From positions 693-11,867 of the forward strand of contig DBXX01000053.1 in the NCBI GenBank assembly GCA_002309675.1: DNA of 11,175 nt. Reading direction: 5' to 3'. The first letter of the stretch is position 1; each line of letters begins with the position of its first letter. Below the pieces are notes generated by a model that searched no databases, had not been told where the DNA came from, and saw nothing but the letters and a program-made list of their open reading frames with translations. Shown here piece after piece: positions 1 through 7,286 of this stretch. The translations under genes were made by a program, and so were the position numbers. The DNA is from Lachnospiraceae bacterium UBA1201. GTDB taxonomy: Bacteria > Bacillota > Clostridia > Lachnospirales > Lachnospiraceae.

Positions 1-276
1 CCGACCGGTGCACTGAACTCCCAGAATACGCAGAATGTCCTGAATATCCTGAGTGAGCTGAATGAGAAGGGCCAGAGCATCGTGATGGTCACACATACCA
101 TAAAGGCAGCTGAGCGCGGCAACCGCATCATCTATCTGTCGGATGGCGTGATCGCCGATGAATGCGATCTGGGACCGTATGTCGGCGACTACAGGGACGC
201 GGAGAACCCGAACCGCGAGCAGGCGGAGAAACGTCACAGAAAACTGAAGGATTTCCTTCAGGAACAGGGGTGGTAA
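1..276 (+). CDS. ABC transporter ATP-binding protein, 3' end only
   Basis: The reading frame is open from base 1 to the TAA at 274-276, so this is the C-terminal 91 residues of a gene starting outside the window. The first residues, PTGALNS, are the stretch just after Walker B in LolD/MacB-type ATPases (D-loop; Asn stands where Asp is commoner). VTHT supplies the switch histidine, and IIYLSDGVI is the usual strand pair after it. The protein would bind and hydrolyse ATP on the cytoplasmic face and power the permease that starts 4 bases downstream. Walker A and the signature motif are outside the window. The family call is firm; the substrate is not known. The spacing implies one operon with the permease. 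Confidence 0.93.
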   Translation, partial: PTGALNSQNTQNVLNILSELNEKGQSIVMVTHTIKAAERGNRIIYLSDGVIADECDLGPYVGDYRDAENPNREQAEKRHRKLKDFLQEQGW

Positions 277-279
277 GCT

Positions 280-2688
280 ATGTATAAGATATTCTTCCTG
301 GCTAAAAACAACATCAAACGTCAGAAGGGTGACATGATCACATTCCTGATCCTGACCTTCCTTTCGGCCTTTCTGATCTTTGACTGTCTTTGCGCGCTGA
401 CCCAGATGCAGGGTGTGCTGGATGAAACGTTCCGAAAGGTCAACGGTCCGCATATCTACCTGAACGTGATCGACAACGAAAAAGCCACGCAGGCCGCCGA
501 TCGGGCCCTCCGTGAAAACGCCTACATCAAGGATTATGAACATACGCCGATCGCGAGATTAAACGCGGAGTTCGGGAATCCGAAAGGCGGAGATTATATT
601 ACCTATGATTTTCTGATCTATGATCAAGAGGAGGAATGCAGGATACTGAATGTAGTGCAGCCCGACGTCGAGTTTGCAAAAGATGATGTGTTCCTTCCCC
701 TGAACCTGAAGGGGTCCTTCCCGGTCGGAGATACCTTTGAACTTCGCGTGGATGACCGCTCGTTTCGCTTTCGTGTAGCGGGATACACCGAAGATCCGTA
801 TTACTGCTCCACGCTGAATATGACCATCCACAGCATCTATATTTCCGGGGAAATGATACGGGAAATGTATGACGCAAAGATCGGCCTCACGGCACATCAG
901 TGCTTCAAAGGCGTCGTGGACATGGAGAAAATGAAGACAGAGGGGAGTCGGTTAGACCGGATCGAAAGCGAAGTCGGAGATATTTATAAAGCTGCCTGTG
1001 AGGCCTGGGAGCAGGAACATACCGTAGACGGCGTCCGCCAGAACATGCGGGCTTCCTATATGCTTCTGAACTGGGACGCCATTCGAAACGGTGACGCTTT
1101 TCTTCCTAAGATCGTCATGGCACTGGTGCTGATGTTCGCGATCCTGGTGTTGCTCATCGCATTGATCATCATCTCTTTCAGTATCCGAAATTTCATTCGG
1201 AGAAACATGAACCATACCGGTATCCTGGAAGCCGGCGGCTATACGGTGCGGCAGCTCAAACTGTCCCTGGTGCTTCAGATCACACTCGTTGCCGCGATTG
1301 GCGCGGTTTTGGGATTGAGCGTGGCACTGTTTACATTTTCCGGGTTCGGAAACGTGCTCAGTTCGGTGCTGGGTCTGAGCTGGAACCAGCCGGTCAATAT
1401 CCGGATCGCATTGGAGACCGGGATCGCGCTGACCGCTCTGGTTGCATTCGTCACCTGGATCATCGGAAGACAGTACAACAAGATCTCGGTCCTGGATGCG
1501 CTACGCGGCGGCATTTCGACGCACAACTACAAACGTAACTATTTTTCCTTTGAAACAACGAACCTCCCCGTGCCGGTCATCCTGTCCTTGAAGGAAACGG
1601 TAGGAGGATTGGGTAAAAACATCCTGATGTTCCTGATGATGGGACTTCTGGCCATGTTCGCCCTGGTGGGCTTCGGCCTATATCAGAACTTCGGAAAGGC
1701 TCCGGATAAGATGATCAAACTTCTGGGCATCGAGGTCGGAACCATGGTCGTTACAGGCAGCAATGACATCGCCGACGATCTGCGTGCCCTTCCGGAAACG
1801 GAAAGTGTGATCGCTTACTACCGTGTGGACTATAATTTTCTCTTCAATGGGGATACACGGATGTATAACGTGGTCATAATGGATGATCCGAAACAGTCGA
1901 ACCATACCACCATCCTGGAAGGCAGACTGCCGGAGCGGGACAATGAGGTCATGGTCACCTCGGGTATCGTGGATGATTTGGGCGTTAAAGTCGGAGATGT
2001 GATCGAGATCGAAAACGTCGGGAATAAAGAGGAATACCTCGTGGTGGGCGTGAATCAGAAGATGGAACACTACGGACGGACAGCGATCATGACCATGGAG
2101 GCTGCGCGCAGAGTCACGAATGCCAAAGGGAATTATACCTACACGGTCACTGCAGCGGATGGTGTCGAATATGACGAACTAAAAAGCGCTGTCGAGGTGA
2201 TCGCAAAGGAGAAAGGGCTGACCCTGGAGTACACCAATTCGAAGAAGGAGATCGAAGGGACCATAGACACGTTATCCATGGCCATGGAGGCATTCTGCAT
2301 CATAATCTGCTTCGTGACCGCTCTGGTCGTGACCTTCGTGGAGTCTCTGGTGATTCGGGCGAAGATCAGCAAGGAATGGCGTGGTATGGGCATCAGCAAG
2401 GCGCTCGGAGAAACGAGCCGGGGACTCATGGTGCAGATCATAATGACAAACCTGCCCGCGATCCTTCTGGGCGTCATTCTGGGAGGCCTGATCGTGAGCC
2501 CTGTCGGCAACCTCGGGTGCCGCGTGATCTTCAGCGGTTTCGGGATCAGAAGTGTGTCATTTTCCGTATCTCTCCTGAGTAAGATACTGACCGGAATCGG
2601 TATCCTCGCGGTGGCGATCCTGACTTCATTGATCATTAGCCGAAAAGTGAAGAAACTAAAGCCGGTGGAAATGATCACCGAAGAGTAA
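280..2688 (+). CDS. FtsX/MacB-type ABC transporter permease, 802 aa
   Basis: This is a membrane permease of the FtsX-like (type VII ABC) class. It shows about eight hydrophobic segments, near residues 20-40, 277-301, 331-353, 376-398, 447-468, 670-692, 716-738 and 767-790. The pattern is two repeats of one helix, a large outside domain (about 41-276 and 470-668), then three helices. This differs from the ten-helix, single-domain BceB plan. The second outside domain has MacB-periplasmic-like stretches (EGRLPERDNEVMVT, LGVKVGDVIEI). A GGGGTGG run at 267-273 serves as ribosome binding site, overlapping the end of the ATPase gene. With the ATPase it would move or extract a hydrophobic or peptide substrate at the membrane. 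The regulator and kinase downstream suggest an antimicrobial-peptide or envelope-stress role, which is inference from context. Confidence 0.92.
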   Translation: MYKIFFLAKNNIKRQKGDMITFLILTFLSAFLIFDCLCALTQMQGVLDETFRKVNGPHIYLNVIDNEKATQAADRALRENAYIKDYEHTPIARLNAEFGNPKGGDYITYDFLIYDQEEECRILNVVQPDVEFAKDDVFLPLNLKGSFPVGDTFELRVDDRSFRFRVAGYTEDPYYCSTLNMTIHSIYISGEMIREMYDAKIGLTAHQCFKGVVDMEKMKTEGSRLDRIESEVGDIYKAACEAWEQEHTVDGVRQNMRASYMLLNWDAIRNGDAFLPKIVMALVLMFAILVLLIALIIISFSIRNFIRRNMNHTGILEAGGYTVRQLKLSLVLQITLVAAIGAVLGLSVALFTFSGFGNVLSSVLGLSWNQPVNIRIALETGIALTALVAFVTWIIGRQYNKISVLDALRGGISTHNYKRNYFSFETTNLPVPVILSLKETVGGLGKNILMFLMMGLLAMFALVGFGLYQNFGKAPDKMIKLLGIEVGTMVVTGSNDIADDLRALPETESVIAYYRVDYNFLFNGDTRMYNVVIMDDPKQSNHTTILEGRLPERDNEVMVTSGIVDDLGVKVGDVIEIENVGNKEEYLVVGVNQKMEHYGRTAIMTMEAARRVTNAKGNYTYTVTAADGVEYDELKSAVEVIAKEKGLTLEYTNSKKEIEGTIDTLSMAMEAFCIIICFVTALVVTFVESLVIRAKISKEWRGMGISKALGETSRGLMVQIIMTNLPAILLGVILGGLIVSPVGNLGCRVIFSGFGIRSVSFSVSLLSKILTGIGILAVAILTSLIISRKVKKLKPVEMITEE

Positions 2689-2695
2689 AATGACT

Positions 2696-2724
2696 TTGAT
2701 TTTCCAGGTGAAAAAGAGTATAAT
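2696..2724 (+). promoter_or_regulatory. Promoter for the two-component system
   Basis: TTGATT at 2696-2701 and a perfect TATAAT at 2719-2724 are separated by 17 bases, the optimal sigma-A spacing. Transcription would begin near 2731, giving a leader of about 80 bases before the regulator start at 2812. It lies just after the permease stop, so the regulator and kinase can be expressed independently of the transporter. Confidence 0.65.
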
Positions 2725-2734
2725 TCAGGTAAAG

Positions 2735-2783
2735 GCTCCCCCGCGCAGGGGGAGCGCCGACCGAAAGACCGGCGCCTGCTTTT
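2735..2783 (+). terminator. Paired GC-rich hairpins, terminator or attenuator
   Basis: Two hairpins stand almost back to back. The first has stem GCTCCCCC/GGGGGAGC (2735-2742 with 2748-2755) and a 5-base loop. The second has stem GCGCCG/CGGCGC (2754-2759 with 2770-2775), followed by CTGCTTTT. They share two bases, so their full stems cannot both form. The short T run makes this a weak intrinsic terminator for the permease operon. Because it lies downstream of the promoter at 2696-2724, it would also sit in the regulator leader and could act as an attenuator. The stems are seen; the role is inferred. Confidence 0.5.
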
Positions 2784-2811
2784 GAAACGTGACACTGCAG
2801 AGGAGAACTAC

Positions 2812-3513
2812 ATGCATTATAATTGTCTGATCGTGGATGATGAAGTCGAACTGGCAAAGATGACGGCAGAATACTTTGAGATGTTTAACGTGAAGACACA
2901 GTACGTGGAATCGGCTGTGTCTTGTTTTGATTTCCTGAAGGAACATGATACGGATCTGATCCTGCTGGATATCAACCTGAAGGATGGTTCCGGATTTGAT
3001 GTATGCCGGAAGATCCGTGAAGAGTATAAACTGCCAATTCTGTTCATCAGCGCCCGTCAGAGCGACGATGACGTGCTGGTCGCCTTAAGCATCGGTGGCG
3101 ATGATTATATCAAGAAGCCCTACAGCCTGTCCGTCCTGTTGGCAAAAGTTAAGGTAAATCTGAAACGCGCGCAGGAGCTCAGGCAGCTTTCGGAAAACAC
3201 GGCGCAAAACGCTGATTGGGTGACGCACGAGGCCCTGCGACTGGATGCTTCTACCATGTCGGTGATCCTTCGGGGACAGCGCATTCCCCTGAAGGCGAAG
3301 GAATTCGCGCTTCTTAAGACCCTTTATGACCATAAGAACACCATCGTGACGAAGGAGAAACTGTTCGATGAAGTCTGGGGGGACAGTTACTACGGGGACG
3401 GGACGTTGAATGTTCATATCCGCAAACTCAGGGAGAAACTGGAAGCCGATCCGAATGATCCGGAGTTTATAAGGACTGTCTGGGGCACCGGATACATCCT
3501 GGAACTAAAATAA
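2812..3513 (+). CDS. OmpR/PhoB-family response regulator, 233 aa
   Basis: The receiver domain (about 1-120) has the acidic pair at D9-D10, the phosphoacceptor D53 in LLDINLKDGSG, the conserved Ser at 80 and the Lys-Pro pair K102-P103. The winged-helix DNA-binding domain (about 135-233) shows the LKAKEFALLKTL and LNVHIRKLREKLE signatures and ends in RTVWGTGYILE. I chose ATG 2812 because AGGAG lies at 2801-2805 at good spacing and the receiver domain then starts normally. An in-frame ATG at 2782 adds ten residues but has no ribosome binding site and lies in the hairpin T run. Phosphorylated by the kinase encoded 29 bases downstream, it probably controls transcription of the adjacent transporter. 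Confidence 0.95.
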   Translation: MHYNCLIVDDEVELAKMTAEYFEMFNVKTQYVESAVSCFDFLKEHDTDLILLDINLKDGSGFDVCRKIREEYKLPILFISARQSDDDVLVALSIGGDDYIKKPYSLSVLLAKVKVNLKRAQELRQLSENTAQNADWVTHEALRLDASTMSVILRGQRIPLKAKEFALLKTLYDHKNTIVTKEKLFDEVWGDSYYGDGTLNVHIRKLREKLEADPNDPEFIRTVWGTGYILELK

Positions 3514-3542
3514 CCGAAATCCTACATGGTACATGCATTGAT

Positions 3543-4694
3543 ATGAAACAGGTAAAACGCATTTGCATCCTATATATCCTGATCATGCTGGCGGCTTTGG
3601 GCGTCTTTGTTTTGGTGTGGAGATACACAGAGACCGGAACGGGAAACGTCGGATATTACACTGCGGAAGAATTGCAGATCTATAAAGCGGTTCGAACGGA
3701 ATTGACCGCCGATATGGAGAACCGGAGGAATGCGATGCTGTGCCAGGTCGTTGCCTTCTGGTCGTTTCTGCTGATCTTCGGTGTCGTTCTGATCTATCTG
3801 GTCCATCGAATGCTGATCCGCCCGGTGGAAGAAATGGAGGGCTTCGCCGCGGAGATTGCTAAGGGGAACCTGGAAGTGCCTCTGCCCATCCACCGAAACA
3901 ACATGTTCGGAAACTTTACGGAGAGCTTCGATCTGATGCGGGAGGAGATCAAACGGTCTAAAGCGCGCGAGATGGAGGCGGAAAAAGCGAAGCAGGAAAT
4001 GGTGGCGGAACTGAGCCATGATCTGAAAACTCCGGTGGCGACCATAAAGGCGACCTGTGAGGTCCTGGATCTGCAGCTTCATAAAGAGATCGATATGGAG
4101 CAGGATCCGCAGCGTGCGGAGCGCCTGAGTGGATATCTGGAGAAAGTCGGATATATCAGTAAAAAGTCCGAGATGATTGACGAACTGGTAGGAAGTCTGT
4201 TTAAGGCTACGGTGGACGACATACAGGAGATTCGTATCCGCCCGGCGGAACATGAAACCGGCATCATTGAACAGTATTTTGCCGGTATGCGCGAATATGG
4301 CAACATCATTTTGGAGAACCATATTCCGGAGTGCCTGGCCTATTTCGACAAACTGCGCATGGAGCAGGTCATTGACAACGTGGTAGGAAACTCCTACAAA
4401 TACGCAGGAACTGATATCCGGGTCTCGTTTTCCGTGACGGAACCGGCCGCGGATCAAACGGGCGATACGAACACCTATATCAAGATCACGATCCGGGATT
4501 TCGGACCTGGTGTTCCGGAAGAAGACCTGCCTATGCTTACGAAGAAATTTTACCGCGGGGAAAACGCGGCGGACCGCCAGGGCTACGGCCTGGGCATGTA
4601 TCTGGCAGACTGGTACATGCGCAGGCAGGGCGGCGGCATGGAGTATTACAACGATCATGGTTTCGTAGTGGAACTTTTGGTTCGAAAAGTGTAA
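3543..4694 (+). CDS. HAMP sensor histidine kinase, 383 aa
   Basis: Two membrane helices (about 7-26 and 66-88) flank a short outside loop of about 40 residues. They are followed by a HAMP linker (about 89-140) with the usual Pro at 94, a DHp domain with phosphorylatable H159 in ELSHDLKTPVA, and an ATPase domain. The ATPase domain has an N box around N279 and N283, a G1 box DFGPGVP from D319, and a G2 box GYGLGM at 347-352. All catalytic motifs are intact. The HAMP domain and loop length argue against a classical BceS-type intramembrane sensor. It presumably phosphorylates the regulator encoded just upstream. There is no clear ribosome binding site before ATG 3543, so translation may depend on the upstream gene. 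The ligand is unknown. Confidence 0.94.
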   Translation: MKQVKRICILYILIMLAALGVFVLVWRYTETGTGNVGYYTAEELQIYKAVRTELTADMENRRNAMLCQVVAFWSFLLIFGVVLIYLVHRMLIRPVEEMEGFAAEIAKGNLEVPLPIHRNNMFGNFTESFDLMREEIKRSKAREMEAEKAKQEMVAELSHDLKTPVATIKATCEVLDLQLHKEIDMEQDPQRAERLSGYLEKVGYISKKSEMIDELVGSLFKATVDDIQEIRIRPAEHETGIIEQYFAGMREYGNIILENHIPECLAYFDKLRMEQVIDNVVGNSYKYAGTDIRVSFSVTEPAADQTGDTNTYIKITIRDFGPGVPEEDLPMLTKKFYRGENAADRQGYGLGMYLADWYMRRQGGGMEYYNDHGFVVELLVRKV

Positions 4695-4696
4695 AA

Positions 4697-4744
4697 AGAA
4701 AGCGACCGTTTCTGCCGCAAATGTGCAGAAACGGTTTGCTTTTT
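4697..4744 (+). terminator. Intrinsic terminator after sensor kinase gene
   Basis: A perfect 10-bp stem CCGTTTCTGC/GCAGAAACGG (4706-4715 with 4725-4734) has a 9-base loop and flanking A-rich/T-rich arms, ending in TTTGCTTTTT. It closes the regulator-kinase operon just after the stop codon at 4692-4694. Confidence 0.9.
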
Positions 4745-4764
4745 CGGAGAAATTGGAGTATACT
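4736..4764 (+). promoter_or_regulatory. Probable promoter of SDR gene
   Basis: TTGCTT at 4736-4741 and TATACT at 4759-4764 are 17 bases apart. The -35 hexamer lies within the T-rich arm of the preceding terminator. It is the best-spaced pair ahead of the SDR gene, but the area is AT-rich, so chance matches are possible. The leader would be about 60 bases. Confidence 0.4.
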
Positions 4765-4829
4765 ACAAGTATGATAATTTTTTAACACAGTGTTCGTGTA
4801 TTAGACCTGTGTAGAATAGGAGTATTAAA

Positions 4830-5603
4830 ATGAGTAACGTATTTGATCTGAAAGGAAATGTAGCGATCGTGACCGGTGCGTCGACCGGGCTCGGCGTTCA
4901 GATGGCCTATGCATTGGCCCGTCAGGGCGCGAAGGTCGTCTGTGTGGCGCGTCGACAGAACCTGATCGACGAAGTGGCAGCTGCCATTACAAAAGAGACT
5001 GGGGCCGAGACCCTGGCGCTTCGCTGCGATATCACCGATACACAGAATGTAGAGCAGGTCGTTGACGCCGTTCTGGCGAAGTTCGGCCGGATCGACATCC
5101 TGGTCAATAACGCCGGCACCGGCGCGGTAGCCCCTGCGGAAGACATCACCGACGAGCAGTTTCAAAATGAGTTCGACATCGACCTGTTTGGCTCCTTTAA
5201 AATGGCGCGTGCCATCGCGAAGAAAGCCATGATCCCGGCGAAGTATGGCCGTGTGATCAACATTTCCTCCATGTACGGCATGGTGGGAAACAAAATCGCG
5301 CCCTGTTCTCCGTATCATGCAGCAAAGGGAGGCCTCGTAAACCTGACCCGTGCACTCGCGGCAGAGTGGGGTAAGTACGGCATCACCGTGAACTGCATTT
5401 GCCCTGGATATTTTTACACACCATTGACCGTAGATACGCTGAACAGCGATTTCTTCCAGGCCAATGCAAAGGCATTCATCCCGGTGGAGCGCTATGGCAA
5501 CGAAGGCGAGCTCGATACGGCGACCGTATTCCTTGCGGCGCCCGGATCCACCTACGTGACCGGCGTTATATTGCCCGTTGACGGTGGATATACTTCGATG
5601 TAA
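4830..5603 (+). CDS. SDR-family NAD(P)-dependent oxidoreductase, 257 aa
   Basis: This is a classical short-chain dehydrogenase/reductase of normal length. The Rossmann cofactor motif TGASTGLG spans residues 15-22, NNAG is at 93-96, the catalytic Ser is 147 in NISSMYG, and the YxxxK pair is Y162 and K166. CPGYFYTPL follows. The C terminus PVDGGYTSM is typical of FabG and gluconate 5-dehydrogenase-like members. Substrate cannot be read from sequence; a polyol or sugar-acid dehydrogenase or a ketoreductase are candidates. AGGAG at 4818-4822 sets the start. It is monocistronic between two terminators. The last 30 bp of the gene, including the stop, recur exactly at 10842-10871, marking it as the apparent insertion site of the downstream island. 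The gene itself is intact. Confidence 0.95.
   Translation: MSNVFDLKGNVAIVTGASTGLGVQMAYALARQGAKVVCVARRQNLIDEVAAAITKETGAETLALRCDITDTQNVEQVVDAVLAKFGRIDILVNNAGTGAVAPAEDITDEQFQNEFDIDLFGSFKMARAIAKKAMIPAKYGRVINISSMYGMVGNKIAPCSPYHAAKGGLVNLTRALAAEWGKYGITVNCICPGYFYTPLTVDTLNSDFFQANAKAFIPVERYGNEGELDTATVFLAAPGSTYVTGVILPVDGGYTSM
5574..5603 (+). repeat. 30-bp direct repeat, left copy (attL-like)
   Basis: The last 30 bp of the SDR gene, beginning CCCGTTGACGGTGG and ending TTCGATGTAA, are identical to 10842-10871 in the same orientation. Identity stops sharply on both sides. A duplicated gene 3' end flanking an AT-richer block is the usual mark of site-specific integration that restores the target gene. Calling it an att site is inference. 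Confidence 0.85.
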
Positions 5604-5631
5604 GAGATATCGAATATTTAATATCAAGTCG

Positions 5632-5671
5632 AAAAGAGGATGAACATTTTATCGATGTTCATCCTCTTTTT
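5632..5671 (+). terminator. Strong intrinsic terminator after SDR gene
   Basis: A perfect 16-bp stem (5632-5647 pairing with 5655-5670), core GAGGATGAACAT, has a 7-base loop. The right arm ends in a T run to 5671. It now terminates SDR transcription, although it lies inside the putative island, just 28 bases past the left repeat. Confidence 0.92.
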
Positions 5672-5691
5672 AATATACTTCAAAGGCTGTG

Positions 5692-5720
5692 TTGACATGA
5701 AGAAAAACATATGATATTCT
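5692..5720 (+). promoter_or_regulatory. Module A promoter
   Basis: A perfect TTGACA (5692-5697) lies 17 bases from TATTCT (5715-5720). The same arrangement, with similar spacer GAAGAAAAAC and downstream ATTGTTGC and AATACTATG, recurs before the secreted-protein gene at 7208-7289. Homology between the two supports real promoters. This one now drives a gene relic and the 430-aa lipoprotein gene. Confidence 0.75.
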
Positions 5721-5770
5721 ATATTTAGATTTATTGTTGCATTAAAAAACTTTATAGGGTGGGTAATACT

Positions 5771-5858
5771 ATGCTTCTCTGTTCCCGAATATCGGCAACT
5801 GCTGCAAGATTTAAATGTACAGTTGGCAGATTATCTGAAAGCGAGGGTTGAACAATGA
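5771..5858 (+). pseudogene. Fused relic of secreted-protein and SBP-lipoprotein genes
   Basis: The leader and ATG at 5771 match the start of the secreted-protein gene at 7287. The next 12 bases (5774-5785, CTTCTCTGTTCC) match the 3' end of that gene (7682-7693). From 5784 a second frame reads PEYRQLLQDLNVQLADYLK then ARVEQ and stop at 5856-5858. This closely matches the C termini of the two SBP-like lipoproteins, which have PEYRQLLQELNEQLA. A deletion has thus removed nearly all of both genes. The ATG at 5771 is out of frame with this tail and would give only a 26-residue peptide ending at 5851. The relic stop overlaps the next ATG as ATGA, a remnant of an operon joint. Confidence 0.8.
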
Positions 5859-7147
5859 AACGATTGACGATTATATTATTTGCATTCTTTGGACTTTTTT
5901 GGACCGAAGGCTGCAGATCACAGGGGCCGGCTGAACCTAAGGATACTTCCTCCGAGTCCTCTGAGGTCGCAACGACCTCAAAGCAGGACGAGACAATGAA
6001 TACAAATGAAAATGTGATCTATGCTCAAATCAATGGTTTCGGCGGAACCTACACGGAAAAATTTGCTCTTTTTTGTGAGAATCCGAATGGAAGAGTATTT
6101 TTGTATGCCTTTAATGTAGAAACAAAGACAAGCAGCATATACTGTTTTGATCCTGGTTGTGAGCATAAACCTACGGAACGCGATCTGGTGACCGGGGAGC
6201 CGCTTTCCACTCCGTGTATGGCGGAGGAACTGGGAGGACATTTAGTCAGTCTCAGAGAAGACTGCAGTTATTTCTTTGATTATCCCAATTTGATCCGGGC
6301 AGATATAGAGGGAAAAAATCAACATATCATAGGAAAATTGAATCTGCCGATATACTCTCCGGCCGAGGAGTTATTTACTAAGGACTGTTATTTCATGCGA
6401 TATATGCTCACTAATGAATTGATCGAGCAGAAAGATGATAACGGAGAAAGCAAGTGGATATATGGCGATATCTTGGAGAAAAGAAAAGTAGGGATCATCC
6501 GCATGGATCTGGCTGATGGCAAGACGCAAGAGATATTTGCAGATAATGATCTTTATGAGATGTATATCAATTTTATGGTAGAATACGATGATCATTTGTA
6601 TTTCCTTTGCTCCGGTATAGATGTGCCATATGATACGCTTCCGAATGGCTTTGAAGACTGGAATGCATTTAATGAGGCCATAAACCAACATTCCCATATG
6701 CGTTTATATGACTATGATATCAAAAGAGAAGAACTGTCCGTTCTTTTCTCGGAGGATCACAATTTCGGCTGTGGAGTTACCCGAGGTTACATTTTAAAAC
6801 AATCGCTTGAGGGGAGCGTGTGGGAATTATATGACACGTCTGCACGTTTTATATGTGAACTCCCGTTTGCTGTCGGAAATGTGATCAAAAGTGATCAAAA
6901 GATCATAGTGGAGACTCCGATGAACGTGAATAATACAGTGAGATGCTACCATATGTATGATCCGGATGAAAGAAAGATAATTCGATCGGTAGAGATCGAG
7001 AATTTGAATTTGGCTGTCGCGGTTGGGGATAGTTATTATTGCAGAACGATCGGCTCGAATGGAAAAAGCAGCATCTATTATATCTCTGCCGAAGATTTTT
7101 GGAACGGAAAAACGGATCAGGGCGTCATTATGACAGGGGACCGATAG
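5855..7147 (+). CDS. Predicted lipoprotein, 430 aa, propeller-like
   Basis: The N terminus MKRLTIILFAFFGLFW followed by TEGC gives a lipoprotein signal with the lipid-bearing Cys at 20; Thr at -3 makes the lipobox a little unusual. A Ser/Thr/Glu-rich linker (about 21-48) precedes a soluble domain. That domain has repeated strand patterns such as GRVFLYAFNVETKTSSIYCF, IIRMDLADGKTQEIF, LYDYDIKREELSVLF and CYHMYDPDERKIIR, which resemble blades of a beta-propeller. The CFDPGCEH stretch resembles surface lipoproteins I recall from Clostridia, sometimes annotated DUF5050-like; I cannot confirm the family. It is probably tethered outside the cell membrane. There is no strong Shine-Dalgarno, but the ATG overlaps the relic stop (ATGA), suggesting coupled translation in the ancestral operon. 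No related copy follows modules B and C. Confidence 0.85.
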   Translation: MKRLTIILFAFFGLFWTEGCRSQGPAEPKDTSSESSEVATTSKQDETMNTNENVIYAQINGFGGTYTEKFALFCENPNGRVFLYAFNVETKTSSIYCFDPGCEHKPTERDLVTGEPLSTPCMAEELGGHLVSLREDCSYFFDYPNLIRADIEGKNQHIIGKLNLPIYSPAEELFTKDCYFMRYMLTNELIEQKDDNGESKWIYGDILEKRKVGIIRMDLADGKTQEIFADNDLYEMYINFMVEYDDHLYFLCSGIDVPYDTLPNGFEDWNAFNEAINQHSHMRLYDYDIKREELSVLFSEDHNFGCGVTRGYILKQSLEGSVWELYDTSARFICELPFAVGNVIKSDQKIIVETPMNVNNTVRCYHMYDPDERKIIRSVEIENLNLAVAVGDSYYCRTIGSNGKSSIYYISAEDFWNGKTDQGVIMTGDR

Positions 7148-7207
7148 GTTTCATATAACCGTGATAGGTAGATATACGATCATTTATGTTAAATTTCTAT
7201 AAATGTA

Positions 7208-7236
7208 TTGACAAAGAAGAAAAACGATGCTATTTT
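7208..7236 (+). promoter_or_regulatory. Module B promoter, ahead of secreted-protein gene
   Basis: TTGACA at 7208-7213 and TATTTT at 7231-7236 are 17 bases apart. The region matches the module A promoter at 5692-5720. Transcription would start near 7243, about 45 bases before the ATG. It probably drives the secreted-protein gene and both SBP-like lipoprotein genes, since module C has lost its own promoter. Confidence 0.78.
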
Positions 7237-7286
7237 GTAATTGACGTCATTGTTGCGTAAAAAAATTAATATTGGGAGGTAATACT

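Noticed and set aside
2139..2795. Open minus-strand frame opposite the permease 3' end
   Set aside because: It has Arg/Ser/Pro-rich antisense composition and crosses the promoter and hairpin region, with no supporting ribosome binding site.
2782..2811. Longer start for the response regulator
   Set aside because: The added ten residues precede a normal receiver start, and the AGGAG at 2801-2805 fits ATG 2812.
3570..4658. Long open frame on the minus strand opposite the sensor kinase gene
   Set aside because: It mirrors a kinase gene with all catalytic motifs intact, shows His/Arg-rich low-quality composition and has no recognisable domain.
4785..4812. ACACAG/CTGTGT inverted repeat before the SDR gene as an operator
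   Set aside because: The arms are only 6 bases and separated by 16; this is too weak to call in AT-rich DNA.
4782..5627. Open minus-strand frame opposite the SDR gene
   Set aside because: It is a shadow of a clear SDR gene; it starts inside the terminator region and no domain is visible.
5771..5851. 26-residue ORF as a real small gene
   Set aside because: Its sequence is an out-of-frame reading of a lipoprotein tail fused to a borrowed start codon; at most it could couple translation.
6881..6900. Tandem GTGATCAAAA repeat inside the 430-aa lipoprotein gene
   Set aside because: Only two copies; the coding frame runs through normally, so it is probably chance or slippage of no consequence.
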